DNA from: Pleodorina starrii
Taxonomy: Eukaryota; Chlorophyta; Chlorophyceae; Chlamydomonadales; Volvocaceae
Reading direction: 5' to 3'
Length of the DNA: 64,000 nt
Assembly: GCA_030267565.1 (NCBI GenBank)
Contig: BRXU01000074.1
Coordinates: 62,001-126,000 of the forward strand
Numbering within the stretch: position 1 is the stretch's first letter; each line of letters starts with the position of its first letter. Of the stretch, positions 1-9,957 are shown piece by piece. The notes below the pieces were generated by a model that worked only from the letters and a program-made list of their open reading frames with translations, was not told where the DNA came from and made no database searches. Position numbers and translations under genes: made by a program.

Positions 1-1
1 G

Positions 2-1240
2 TCGCCCACATCGGTGGTGCGCTGTCTGGGGTATTTGGTCGATAGCGCGAAAGGGGTGTTCGCTATCCCGCAAGACCGTTGGGAGTCCTTCCAGAGGGTG
101 GTGGATGAGGCCTTGGCACGGCCTAGCATCCCGGCCAGGACCCTGGCTCGTGTCGTGGGGCACGCTGTGAGCATGTACGTCGTTATAGGGCGCTTGGGGC
201 GTCTCTTCACGCGGGCATCGACTGCCCTACTGCCCGACCGTTGGGGATGGTCGAGTGAGGTCACGGTTACCCCGGCGGTACGAGAAGAGCTGCGCTTCTG
301 GCAGTCGCTGGACTGGGAGCGGCTGACGAGCCCGATCCGGCGGCCCCCGGAAGTCAACACGCTCGAGGTTAACACCGACGCCAGCGCCACCGGCTGGGCG
401 GGTGTTGTGTCGGGCCCCGGGTTGCGCACGGTGCACCCGGTCGCGCGAGGTTACTTGTCTGGGGACATGCGTCGCACGTCGTCGGGTAACCGTGAGCTGG
501 CTGCTATCTTCTTCTCTCTTGAGTCCCTCAAGGATGAGCTGAATGGGCGGCGAGTGCATCTGCTGACGGATAGCCAGAATGCGGAGCGTATCGTTGATCA
601 CGGCAGCCGGAAGGCACATTTGCAGGAGTGGGCGCTGAAGATTTTCTGGTGGTGCAAGGAGCACCAGGTGCAGTTGAGCGTGTCGTGGATCCCTCGTGAG
701 TTAAATGAGGTTGCTGACTACTTCAGCAAGCTGAAGGACGGGGATGACTGGAAGCTGAACCCAGTCTGGTTTGGGGTCCTCGACCGAAAGTGGGGCCCAC
801 ACACGGTGGACCGATTTGCGTCGGCCGGGAACGCCCAGCTAAAGCGGTTCAACTCCTTGTACCGGTGCCCCGGCGCAGAGGCAGTGAACTGCTTCTCGCA
901 AATGTGGGGGAAAGAAAACAACTGGTGTAACCCACCGTTTGCTTTGGTGGGCAGAGTGCTGGAGTTTATGAAGAGCCAGGCGGCAACTGGTACGGTCGTT
1001 CTACCAGTCTGGAAGTCGGCGGTGTGGTGGCCGGTGCTGTGCCCCCGTGAGGGCGAGTTCGCGCAGTGTGTCACAGCGTGCGTGGAATTGCCACATCAGC
1101 AACGGGATCTGTTCCTGCCGGGAGAAACCGCTGCAAATGAGTATGGGGTTGGGGCACCCAGGTGGCGGGTGTGGGCGGTGCGGGTCTCCTTTGAGGGCCG
1201 GTGGCGATGGCGCGCCCCGTTGGCAACCCCTTGCAAGTAG
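2..1240 (+). CDS. DIRS pol fragment: RNase H plus methylase-like domain (5' partial)
   Basis: The frame is open to the left edge, so the start is outside the window. The RNase H domain shows its acidic residues in NTDAS, NRELAAI, LLTDSQ and VADYFSK, covering about residues 115-245. It would degrade the RNA strand of the RNA:DNA hybrid during reverse transcription. After it comes a segment with DRFAS, a conserved NWCNPPF and an LPVW motif. This matches the Dam-like N6-adenine methylase region of DIRS elements, with NPPF standing where methylases have DPPY/NPPY. The reverse transcriptase palm expected upstream is missing from the window. The frame ends cleanly at 1240, just before the recombinase frame. 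Confidence 0.8.
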   Translation, partial: SPTSVVRCLGYLVDSAKGVFAIPQDRWESFQRVVDEALARPSIPARTLARVVGHAVSMYVVIGRLGRLFTRASTALLPDRWGWSSEVTVTPAVREELRFWQSLDWERLTSPIRRPPEVNTLEVNTDASATGWAGVVSGPGLRTVHPVARGYLSGDMRRTSSGNRELAAIFFSLESLKDELNGRRVHLLTDSQNAERIVDHGSRKAHLQEWALKIFWWCKEHQVQLSVSWIPRELNEVADYFSKLKDGDDWKLNPVWFGVLDRKWGPHTVDRFASAGNAQLKRFNSLYRCPGAEAVNCFSQMWGKENNWCNPPFALVGRVLEFMKSQAATGTVVLPVWKSAVWWPVLCPREGEFAQCVTACVELPHQQRDLFLPGETAANEYGVGAPRWRVWAVRVSFEGRWRWRAPLATPCK

Positions 1241-1285
1241 AGTTGAACTGACAGGGGCCCGGGCGTACCCCCTTCTGCCCATGCG

Positions 1286-2326
1286 TTGTGCCGCTCAGAC
1301 GCCTTTGCCGCGTCCTTCTGGGAGCGAGCGGGAAAGCTGGTGGCGCCAAATCACCGGGAGCTACTGGCGGAAAGTCAGGCATTTGCCGCGTCGTCGAGGG
1401 CGGTCTCCACGAAGAAGGTGTACACGAACCCGTGGGAGAGTTTTAAGGCTTGGTGCCGCGCGGGCGGTTACAGCTGCCTACCGGCAAGCCCAGTCGTGGT
1501 GGGCATGTATTTAACAACGGTGGCCAAATCGGCCTCGAGCTACGCTACCGTGAAGCTGGCAAGTGCTGCGATTTTCATGCAGCACGACTTGGCGTGTGAC
1601 GGGACGAACCCGACGAAGCACCCCTTTTGCAAGGCGGTGCGGGCGGCGGCCAAGCGCTCACTAGGGACAGCCGTGGTGAATCGTAAGGAGCCCCTGACCC
1701 TCGAGGCAATCGTGTGAGTTGTCCGGTTGTTGGCCTTTGCTGGCGCCCCCGTGTGGAGCGTCATGCTCGCAGCGTACACGGCCCTGTGTTTCGCTGGCTT
1801 CTTCCGGTACGATGACGCGGCAGGGTTGCTAGTGCGAGACGTGCAGTTGCACGCTACGCATGCAGCCGTCTTTATTGCCAAGCGCAAGAATGACCAGTTC
1901 CGGGAAGGTAACGTGGTGCACATTGCTCGGGGTGAGAGCGTGGCCTGCCCGGTGGGCCTTCTGGAGAGGTACCTGAAGCTGTCGGGCCTGCAGGCTAACC
2001 AGCCGCTTTTTCAGGGTTTTAACGGTCAAGCCGCCCGCGCCGGGAAGACCTCGGCGCTGGATGGGCGCGCGATCGGCTATTCGCAGGCACGGTATCACGT
2101 GCTGAAAGCCGTGGCGAAGGTGATGGGTGTCACGCACGGGGAAGCGCAGGCCATGTTTGGCCTGCACAGCTTACGGTCGGGTGGCGCGACGGCGGCTGCC
2201 GAGCAGGGTGTGGATGAGCGGTTATTTCAAGCCCACGGGGGCTGGCGGTCACGTGAGGCCATGCTGGTATACCTGGCCGATAGCGTAGGCACGAAGCTCA
2301 AGGTATCGAAGGCCCTGGGGTACTAG
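1286..2326 (+). pseudogene. DIRS tyrosine recombinase, interrupted by in-frame UGA
   Basis: Two open stretches in one frame, 1286-1717 and 1718-2326, are separated by a single TGA at 1715-1717. Together they form a tyrosine recombinase of about 345 residues. The first half carries the SAM-like core-binding domain (SRAVSTKKVYTNPWESFKAWC). The second holds the catalytic domain, with Arg in FFRYDDAAGL, the HSLRSGG box (H-x-x-R) and HGGWRSREAMLVYLAD (second His/Trp and the nucleophilic Tyr). All catalytic positions survive, so the stop looks recent. The enzyme would integrate circular cDNA. A sequencing error at the TGA, or readthrough, cannot be excluded. The true start codon is uncertain because the frame may begin before 1286. 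Confidence 0.75.
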
Positions 2327-2767
2327 CGGGACCCCGCGCCTCCCCTCTCTCCCACCCCAACATGTAATCATGGAGCGAGGCTGTTTCCCTCTCCGCTTGC
2401 CCCTGCGGCGATTATTGAAGTATCGGTTACCAGGCTCGCCTCCTCCCACGGAAGCAAGCATACTCTTCTGCTCGCAGGTACCCGACTCCATCCCCGTCTT
2501 CAAGCGGTAAGGCAACTACTCATGAAAACTGAAGGTTTTCTGAGTGAAACGAAGAAAACCAAGGTTTTCTGTGTATTTGCCGAGAGCGTTCTCGGCTGTT
2601 CGTTGGCGGTACGGCCTGGCCGTACCGGTGAGAGCGAAGTGCAAGTCGCGCTGAGCGCGACGGAAAGAGCAATTTCGCGAGTTCATTTAGTCAGTACTGA
2701 CAGGTTTCCGCTGCGTCTTCTGCCCATTACACCGCCCCGCGGCAGATAGCGCAGTCGGTTACCTACT
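2327..2767 (+). repeat. DIRS 3' terminal region with split repeat
   Basis: This is the non-coding tail of the DIRS element. A TGTAA algal polyadenylation signal lies at 2363-2367. Two hairpin-like motifs follow, GAAAAC..GTTTTC near 2525-2540 and GAAAACCAAGGTTTTC near 2553-2568. The segment from 2529 matches the 5' end of the second DIRS fragment, read on its own strand. The last bases form GGTTACC-TACTCA-GGTAACC, a 7-bp inverted repeat straddling the junction with Gypsy sequence. Confidence 0.6.
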
Positions 2768-3003
2768 CAGGTAACCAATATTAAGCAACATGCCTTGGCA
2801 TTACGTGTGTGATTGAGCGATCAAGCCAGATAGAACTCGCTCATTTTGGCAAGGGTGGGTTTCACAAGGGTCCACTTGCCGTTTCCCGTGGTCCGTGCAC
2901 AGTCACGTATGCCAGGTATTTCGCGTGGTCTTTTCCCGTGGTCCAGGCATGTGCTTGTTTTTCGCATAGGGACATGTCCCGCGAACGGTCGCAAGCAGCA
3001 CCA

Positions 3004-3252
3004 GGCGTACTTTAGGCGGTGTTAACCGCTTAATTTCGGTCCTCTGTCACGAGACACGTGACAGGCTGCTGTTGAGGCACGTACGACAATGATAGGTGTA
3101 CTTTAGGCGGTTGCTTAATTTCCATCCTCATTCACGAGACACGTGAAAGATTGTGCGTACGAGTACGGCAACGATAGGCTTACTTTAGGCGGTGGACCGC
3201 TGAATTTCGGACCTCATCCATGAGACACATGGAAGGTTGCACGTACCGGGGT
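3004..3252 (-). repeat. Degenerate tandem repeat in Gypsy A 3' UTR
   Basis: Three degenerate copies of about 80-90 bp follow the pol stop. Each carries ACTTTAGGCGGT, then CTTAATTTC-like or CTGAATTTC, then a near-palindrome such as CACGAGACACGTGA. The partner copy is at 15155-15403. No function is evident; the palindromes could fold in the RNA. Confidence 0.6.
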
Positions 3253-3271
3253 TGCGTTAGGGAGCCGCAAA

Positions 3272-6200
3272 TCAGCGCATGATCTGTTTGCGTGTGCGCT
3301 TGGAGCGCCGGATTTGTTGCGGTGGTTTGACCGCGAGGGCGTCCAAGTACTGGTCGACGAGTTCCTCCACGAGGGAGTCCTCCCGGAGGGATTTCTCGGG
3401 TTCCCACGAGTTGTGCTCGGGGCCGTAACCCTCCCACTTGACCAGGAAGTCGCGAACCGTGTGGTTGCCAACTTTCCGATCACGGTGGTCGATAATAGCT
3501 TGCACTGTCCAGTAGGCGTTGCCACCATCGTCGATGAATTGCGGTGGTGGTGGTTGGTATACGCCTGAACTTCGGTAGGGTTTCAGTAAGGATACGTGAA
3601 ACGCCGGATGTATTTTGTACCCTGGAGGAAGCGTTAACCGATAGGCGACCTTTCCCACGGTTGCCTCGACCGTGAAAGGGCCTATGAACTTGGGGTAAAG
3701 CTTCTTCGCTCCGGGACCTTTGAGCGCAATGTTCTTTGTGCTTAACAGAACGGAGTCACCCACGGTGAAGGTTGCATCCTGCCGGGATTTGTCAGCGGCG
3801 TTCTTTTGCCTGTCCTGGGCCTTTTGAAGGGCGGCACGAGCTCTCTGAAGCCTTTCTGACATATCCTTAGCAAAGGATGCCGCCTGAGGAACCTTGGAGC
3901 CGAGAACAGAGATGTTTCCGGGCTCCCGTGGCGTGTGCGGCGTCCATAGTTTAAAGGGCGCCGTGCCAATCGACTTGTTCATCGAGTTGTTGATTGCGAA
4001 CTCGATCAACGGTAAATGTTGGTCCCAATCGTCTTGTTTGGGATTCACATAGTGTCGAAGGGTTTCCTCTAACAAACGGTTCATGCGTTCCGTTTGGCCG
4101 TCAGTTTGCGGGTGGTAAGCGGTACTGAGTCGTACCTTCGTACCGAGCAGACGTTGAATCTCAGCCCAGAATTTTCCCGCGAATTGGGAACCTCTGTCTG
4201 AGACGATATCGTCTGGTAACCCGTGATGGCGGAAGACGTTCTGTATATAGAGGTGGGCCACACCCTCTGCGTCAACCGTGGTGTGTGTGGGAGCAAAGTG
4301 GGTCATTTTGCTCAGCCGATCCACAAACACAACAATTGCGTCGTAACCAGAGGTTGTGGTGGGGGGCTGGGTGATCAAGTCCAGTGTGACACTTCCCCAT
4401 ACCCGTTTGGGTACTGGTAAAGGTTGCAGCAGCCCACGCGGCTTCGTGGTGGAGGCTTTGTTACGCTGGCACTGCGGGCAACGGTTTACGTACTGTGATA
4501 CGTCTGCGTCCAGACGCGGCCACCAGTACACCCGTTTAAGCGCCTCCTGAGTGCGTTCAGGCCCTCGATGCCCGCTGGCAGCACCGTCGTGATGCTCAGC
4601 TATAAGCAGGCGGCGTAACGCGTCAACGTTGGGGACCACCACCTGGTCACCCCTGTAGTACAGTCCGTTGACTTTTTGCAACCATTTTACGTTGGTCTTG
4701 TTCCGGAACCATGAGTCGTACCGGTAACCAGCGCTGATTCGCTTACGGATATCAGTACTGATTGCAGACCGAGAGAGTAATGCGACCATAGGCTGACCCA
4801 GGGGTTGAGACATGTCCGCTGTGGACATCTCCGGTGCCCCTTCATAAATGCGGCTAAGAGGGTCGGCCACGTTGATCCTGCCTGGCTTGTAGGACCAATG
4901 AATCTTCTGGTCCTGTAGGAACGAGATCCACCGAGCTTGACGGCGTGAGAGCAAGCCGTTAGCCTTCAGTGAGTCCAGGTAAGTCAAGGGCTGGTGGTCA
5001 GTCACGACTGTCACATCAGGCGCGCCCTCGAGATAGCAACACCACTCTTGTAACGCGTGAATGACACCCAAGGCCTCCTGGTCGGTGGTTGTGTAATTGC
5101 GCTCTGCCGGCGTGAACCGGTGAGAAAGGTATGCAATTGCTCTGTTGTCTTGCAATAAGACGGCTCCCGTTCCGTAAATGGAAGCATCTGACCAAACTTC
5201 GAAGGGTTTGTTCAGGTCAGGCAGGGCCAAAACTGGCGCATTGATCAGTGCACGCTTGACGCCATCAAACGCTGTTTGGCAATCGTCACACCAATGCCAG
5301 GCGCGTTTTTCGCTCGTGATAGCTGTAAGCGGGGCCACCAGGGAGGAATATCCCTGAACGAATCGCCGAAAGTAGTTGGCGAGACCTAAGAAGCTGCGAA
5401 GCTGCTTCAGGTTGGTGGGCGTCGGCCAGTCACGAATGACTTGGATTTTACTTTCATCCACTTTAAGGCCGTCTCTGCCCACAATGTGGCCAAGAAACTT
5501 CAACTCAGGCTTGTTGAAGGCGCACTTAGTAAGCTTAGCCTTGAACCCTTGCTTTTGGAGGATAGTAAGTACGGTTTGGAGATGTACTACATGTTCCTCA
5601 GGTGTTTTGGAAAACACAAGCAAGTCGTCCAAATAAACGAGGACGAACTTTCCGAGATGTTCGCGAAACATTGCGTTCATCGTAGCTTGGAAAGTGGCCG
5701 GTGCGTTGGTTAAACCAAAGCACAACACCTTGAAGGCGAATTGCCCTTCGGGTGTGATGAAGGACGTTTTAGGAATGTCCTCTTTAGTGATCCGCAGTTG
5801 GTGATACCCAGACTGGAGATCAATGGAGCTGAAGATGCGCGCGCCGGAAAGCTGATCGAACAGTTCCTGGATATTCGGCATTGGATAACGCCGTTTAACA
5901 GTAATTTTGTTGAGCTCACGGTAATCGAGTACCATGCGCAATTTGAATCCGGTTGGAGAGTCGGGGTCTCGTTTACGGACAAAAATTACTGGCGCGCCGA
6001 AAGGAGAGTTAGAAGGCTCGATGAAACCCTTCTGCAGCAAGTCGGCAATTTGCCGTTTGCACTCGGCCCTTTCGTCTGGTGACAGGCGATATGCGCGTTT
6101 TGCTGGAGGATTCGCGCCGGGAACAAGAGGAATGGTCCTGCTCGCGAATGCCTGTAATTTCTGCAAAGACGTCCTTGTATTTCGAAAGGAGTGCTTGCAG

Positions 6201-7610
6201 CTGGTGATCGGGCACCAGGTCGGGTGGCTGTGGTCCTGAAACGGACCCGCCGACTGCAGTCGTTGCCACCTCAGGTGTTGGTTGTGCTGTCCCGCCAGCG
6301 TCGGGGTACTCGTCGGTTTCAGGCCGTACGAGCATCAAGAACGCGTCCGCGCCCTTGCGGATCGACTTGGCTGCTTGTTTCGCAGTCAGAAGGTCGACCG
6401 ACGTCGCTGCAAACAGGGTGGCGGTGACCCAATTCATGAGTCGTGCCGGCTCCGAGAGCCCCTGTGCGTATTTAGGCCGCAACACGATTGACCTGCTGCC
6501 TTTGACCAAGGTGAGGGTATCCGTGTTCCAACACATGCGAGCCTTGCGACGTTTCAACCAATCCGTGCCGAGAATGATACCGGCGGGGCCGATACCATCC
6601 TTCATGACCAACAGGCGAACTGAGTCCCTGAAGGCGCCGATTTTGATGGGCATGTTGATTTCCCCGAGAAGCGGATGTGGCTTCCCGTCGGCGAGGCGAA
6701 CGGAGGTTGTGTTGGACGGTTGTGCTGTGATCCCTAGAGCGGAAATGAACGCCTTGGGAACAAACCCGTCAGCGGTGCCTTTCGTGTTGGCGCCGCTATC
6801 CACTAGTACGGTCGCCGGCTTCGAGGAAGCGAGGCAGTCGAACGTCATGGAGTGCGTAGTGTCACTGCCGTCGAAGGACTGAAGTGACGCCACGGTTGCT
6901 GGAGAATCGTACCACAGCTGTACGGGGTAAGGGGTTGGGGGCATAGGAAGGCGCCCAACACCACCTTTGCCGTTTGCTGATACTAGCAACTGAGTACCAG
7001 CTGGCAGTTCTTCAACGAGCTTGTAGCGAAGCTGTTGAAAGTAGCGCGTCAAGTGTGGGAACTTGGGGACCACGAACAGTGCACACGTGTGCTGTGGGTC
7101 CTGGCGCTTGCAACGTTCGTAGTGCTGCTGATAGGAACGCACGTTTTGGGGTGCTACACAGCACCAGAGGGCTTCACCAGCGACATTTTGCAAGTAAAAC
7201 GTTTCTGGTGTGGCAAAGCGTGAGCACAGAGCATTCGTGCCGTGGGGATTACATGCGGCGTCGTACGACAATACGACACCCAGCAAGGTCTGCAGTCTGG
7301 TGAAAATGGACGGAGCCACCATGCGATCAGGTGCGTTCAGTAAAAACGACGACGACCTGGCAGCCTTCTCAGTCACACTAACACCATTCCGCTGGACAGC
7401 CGCGATGGCTGGGCCTGACTCACCAACAGCAGGCATTTCTGCCGCTGCTACGTTGGAATCGTCCGGAATCTCCGAGGCAGGTCCAGAGGCAAGTGCCGAA
7501 ACAAGGACACCATGAATTGCCTCAGCTGTCCACCCATGGCCGCTATGACATGCGAAAAGATTAGGCTCTTGCGGCATTGCAGCCGCGCCCTCAGCCCACG
7601 CGCCAACCAC
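3272..7610 (-). pseudogene. Gypsy A Pol polyprotein, frameshifted by a 17-bp deletion
   Basis: This is the same Pol polyprotein as the intact copy at 15423-19778, but 17 bp are missing between 6136 and 6137 (the bases at 18288-18304 in copy B). The deletion splits it into a protease part, read from 7610, and a part carrying reverse transcriptase, RNase H, integrase and chromodomain that ends at 3272. The lesion lies between protease and reverse transcriptase. All downstream motifs remain (YLDD, the integrase acidic residues, the chromodomain). Few other differences separate the copies, so the break is young. Confidence 0.88.
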
Positions 7611-9482
7611 CTATTTGGACTGGTACTTCTGGAAAACGGCCTGCAACTCCGCCTGCAGCTGGGCGGCGTCCCCCTTCTTGCGGCCGCCGTGCGCGTCACG
7701 CTTCTTGGGCTTTCCGCCGTGGTTGCCGCGCTTGTTGCCGCCCTTGCCCTGGGATGGCCGGTTGTTGCCACCACCGCCGCCACCGTTGTTCTTGTGGATG
7801 CCACCCTTCACGGACAAGCGGGGCGGATCAGAGTGGGCAGCGTTCAGGTCAGCGGATTTGGTGGTGGTGTACTTGCTTTCCGCGAGTGCCACCCCCAGAG
7901 TGTACTTGATGAGGGCCTCGACATCAGTCCAAGGTGCACCAGACACTGGCTGGAAATCCACTTTTTTCCTGAGCGCGGGTTGCAGGCCCATTTTGAACCA
8001 AGAAATGCGGTCGTACATGCTCATTTCGCCCACGTGTTGCATCACGAGGCGGTACGAAGCGACATATGCCTGGATGGTGCTGGTCTGCTTAACTTCTCCG
8101 TTATGCAGGCGCTTGCGTGCGTCTTCCGGTGTGTCACGGTACGGGTGATCCCACTGAATGAGGAAATCGGTGCGCAACTCTTCGACAGTGGGGTTGCGTC
8201 CCTTTGCGCGCCAGTCGCGCATGTACACCATGCACCACTGCTGCGCGTCACCCGCTAGGTGGAAGATGAAGTGTGTCACCGGGTCGACACCACGCATCAC
8301 CAAGTACGTCACCAGGACATCGAACCAGGTCCGCACACACGTGATGTGTTTGTCCATGACCCCCGTGAAATGCTTGAAGGGAATGCGGTCCTCACGTGTG
8401 GGGCCCGATGGCGCGGCCGTCCCTGCCGTGGGTGTTGGGATAGGAGGTGGCGGTGGCACCAAGCCCGTGTGTGGATGTGGCACCACGCCCTCCTGCCCCG
8501 CTGCAAGGGAACCCTGGCCCTGGGTGTGTTCGACTCCTCCCACACTAGGTCGCAGTGGTTCCGGGTTGCTTACCCCGGCCTGGTTGAGGATGGGCGCCAG
8601 GAAGTCTGGCGTCGGTCGGCTGAGCTTCCACTCAGCAATGCCCTCGTACAGGCGCTTCAGCTCAGGCGTCGTCAGGAGGGGATGACTCCCCTTGGCCAGC
8701 TCGTGGTTTATGAACATGGCCGCCGAGTTGGTGAGGCCCGGCGCCTCGAAGCAGCAGACGTACTTCTGTACAAAAGGCTGGTGCGCCCACGCGTGAAGGT
8801 GCTCCTTCAGGGGCTGCTCCCGGTCGGCCGCTGAGGTACCCGCCATTCCGGCGAGACCGGCCGCACCCGCCAGCGCATCAGCGAAGGTGCGCTGAGTCGG
8901 CTGCTGCTGGCCCTCCGGCGTCTTCGCGAAGCGGACGGTGGGCGACTCGCGCCGAGCCGCGTGCTGCACGCCAAAAGCCGGCAGCTCCTCCTTCTGCACC
9001 TGGCCGTCTTCCATTTCCGCGTCGTCCTCATCGGAGCTGGAGCCGGCGTCCTCGGTGGCCGCCCGCTTGGCGCCGGCTTGCGCTTGCGCTACGACCGCGA
9101 TTGCGGCAGCCGCAGCATCCGCGGCTTGCTGCCTCGCGATGTGGAGTTCCGACTTCGTGTTGTTATGCTCCTCCTGCAGCTGAGCAAGCTTTTGCTGCAT
9201 TAGGTTTTGCTGTTGCAGCAACTGCTCAACCTGCTGCTGCGTTATGGGAGGCGTGTTGGACTCCATTTGCTTAGCAGACAAGGAAGTCTCCAGAGCGTCG
9301 ACGCGCTCCTGCGCTTCCTCTGCAGTGCTCGGAAGGGAGTCGATGCCAACGGCCGTCGCCGCGTCACGCAGCTGCGCAGCCGTGAGGCCCTTCGTCTGTG
9401 GAGGGGCCACATCATTAAGAACGGCAGTTTGTTGAATGATCTGGCGCCAGAGTTTTTTGAGGTTTGTGCTGATTTTAGCCAT
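7611..9482 (-). CDS. gag: Gypsy A Gag
   Basis: This 623-aa Gag differs from copy B (19779-21650) by very few residues. It has a coiled-coil-like Gln-rich N-terminal third, an acidic stretch (SSSDEDDAEMEDG), a Pro-rich linker and a retrotransposon Gag capsid domain (FKHFTGVMDKHI through MGLQPALRKKV). The C-terminus is basic and Gly-rich (GGGGGGNNRPSQGKGG) with no CCHC zinc knuckle, so nucleic-acid binding is probably through the RG/K-rich tail. It ends with TAG directly followed in frame by pol. Confidence 0.88.
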   Translation of the reverse strand: MAKISTNLKKLWRQIIQQTAVLNDVAPPQTKGLTAAQLRDAATAVGIDSLPSTAEEAQERVDALETSLSAKQMESNTPPITQQQVEQLLQQQNLMQQKLAQLQEEHNNTKSELHIARQQAADAAAAAIAVVAQAQAGAKRAATEDAGSSSDEDDAEMEDGQVQKEELPAFGVQHAARRESPTVRFAKTPEGQQQPTQRTFADALAGAAGLAGMAGTSAADREQPLKEHLHAWAHQPFVQKYVCCFEAPGLTNSAAMFINHELAKGSHPLLTTPELKRLYEGIAEWKLSRPTPDFLAPILNQAGVSNPEPLRPSVGGVEHTQGQGSLAAGQEGVVPHPHTGLVPPPPPIPTPTAGTAAPSGPTREDRIPFKHFTGVMDKHITCVRTWFDVLVTYLVMRGVDPVTHFIFHLAGDAQQWCMVYMRDWRAKGRNPTVEELRTDFLIQWDHPYRDTPEDARKRLHNGEVKQTSTIQAYVASYRLVMQHVGEMSMYDRISWFKMGLQPALRKKVDFQPVSGAPWTDVEALIKYTLGVALAESKYTTTKSADLNAAHSDPPRLSVKGGIHKNNGGGGGGNNRPSQGKGGNKRGNHGGKPKKRDAHGGRKKGDAAQLQAELQAVFQKYQSK

Positions 9483-9957
9483 GATGGCCGCGGTCTAGAC
9501 GACGCGGAAGGTCGAAGCAAGATCGCAAAATCAGACAGATAACAATACTCTATAGCTTTTATGTTAGCTATATGGCGCGATAAAAGCGACCGTCGCTAGA
9601 AGTGCTTTACGAGTCGCTGATGCGGCGGCGAGGAAGCAAAGCTTCTCAGCCAACGTCGCAAAATGCGCCGTTATAAAGGCAGCCGTAAATGCGTAGAAGC
9701 CGAGGCTTCGTAGCAGGCACCAGGCGCGGCTCACGAAGAGCACAGGCGCAGCTCACAAGGAGCGCAGCCGGGGCGCAGCTCGCGAAGAGCGCAGCCCAAG
9801 GCGCAGCTACTCGGGTAGCAAGCTTCCAAAGGAAGCGTAGCTACAAGTGGCAGGGCCACTTGCCGCCGAAGCGGGAAGCGAAGCTTCCGCTCGGGGCGCC
9901 GCCGAGAGCGCAGCCGATCCTACTACTATGAGTCCTTAGTTAGAACTCGATACCACT
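9483..9957 (-). other. Gypsy A 5' leader and primer-binding site
   Basis: This is the untranslated leader between the LTR and gag. The primer-binding site is inferred at about 9934-9955: on the minus strand TGGTATCGAGTTC begins two bases after the LTR end and supplies the TGG that pairs with a tRNA 3' CCA. I could not identify the tRNA. The rest of the leader is rich in short repeated motifs (GCGCAGCTC, GAAGCTTCC) around 9690-9920. The copy in unit B is 21651-22125. Confidence 0.6.

Larger units (their letters stand above)
1..2767 (+). mobile_element. DIRS/TOC3-like tyrosine-recombinase retrotransposon, 3' part
   Basis: This is the 3' part of a retrotransposon that inserts with a tyrosine recombinase rather than a DDE integrase. 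The order seen is RNase H, methylase-like domain, tyrosine recombinase, then a non-coding terminal region. The Gag and reverse transcriptase parts must lie left of the window. The terminal region holds CTGAAGGTTTTCTGAGTG at 2529-2546; the same 18-mer, in the same orientation relative to the element, is the 5' end of the DIRS fragment at 26555-27332. That layout fits the split direct repeats of the PAT/TOC3 group. The right boundary is the junction with Gypsy internal sequence at 2768. The recombinase is interrupted, so this copy is probably not autonomous. Confidence 0.85.

Noticed and set aside
7512..8258. 248-aa plus-strand ORF and its twin at 19680-20426
   Set aside because: Antisense shadow of the Gypsy Gag coding region; the opposite frame has a clear retrotransposon Gag domain and start codon.
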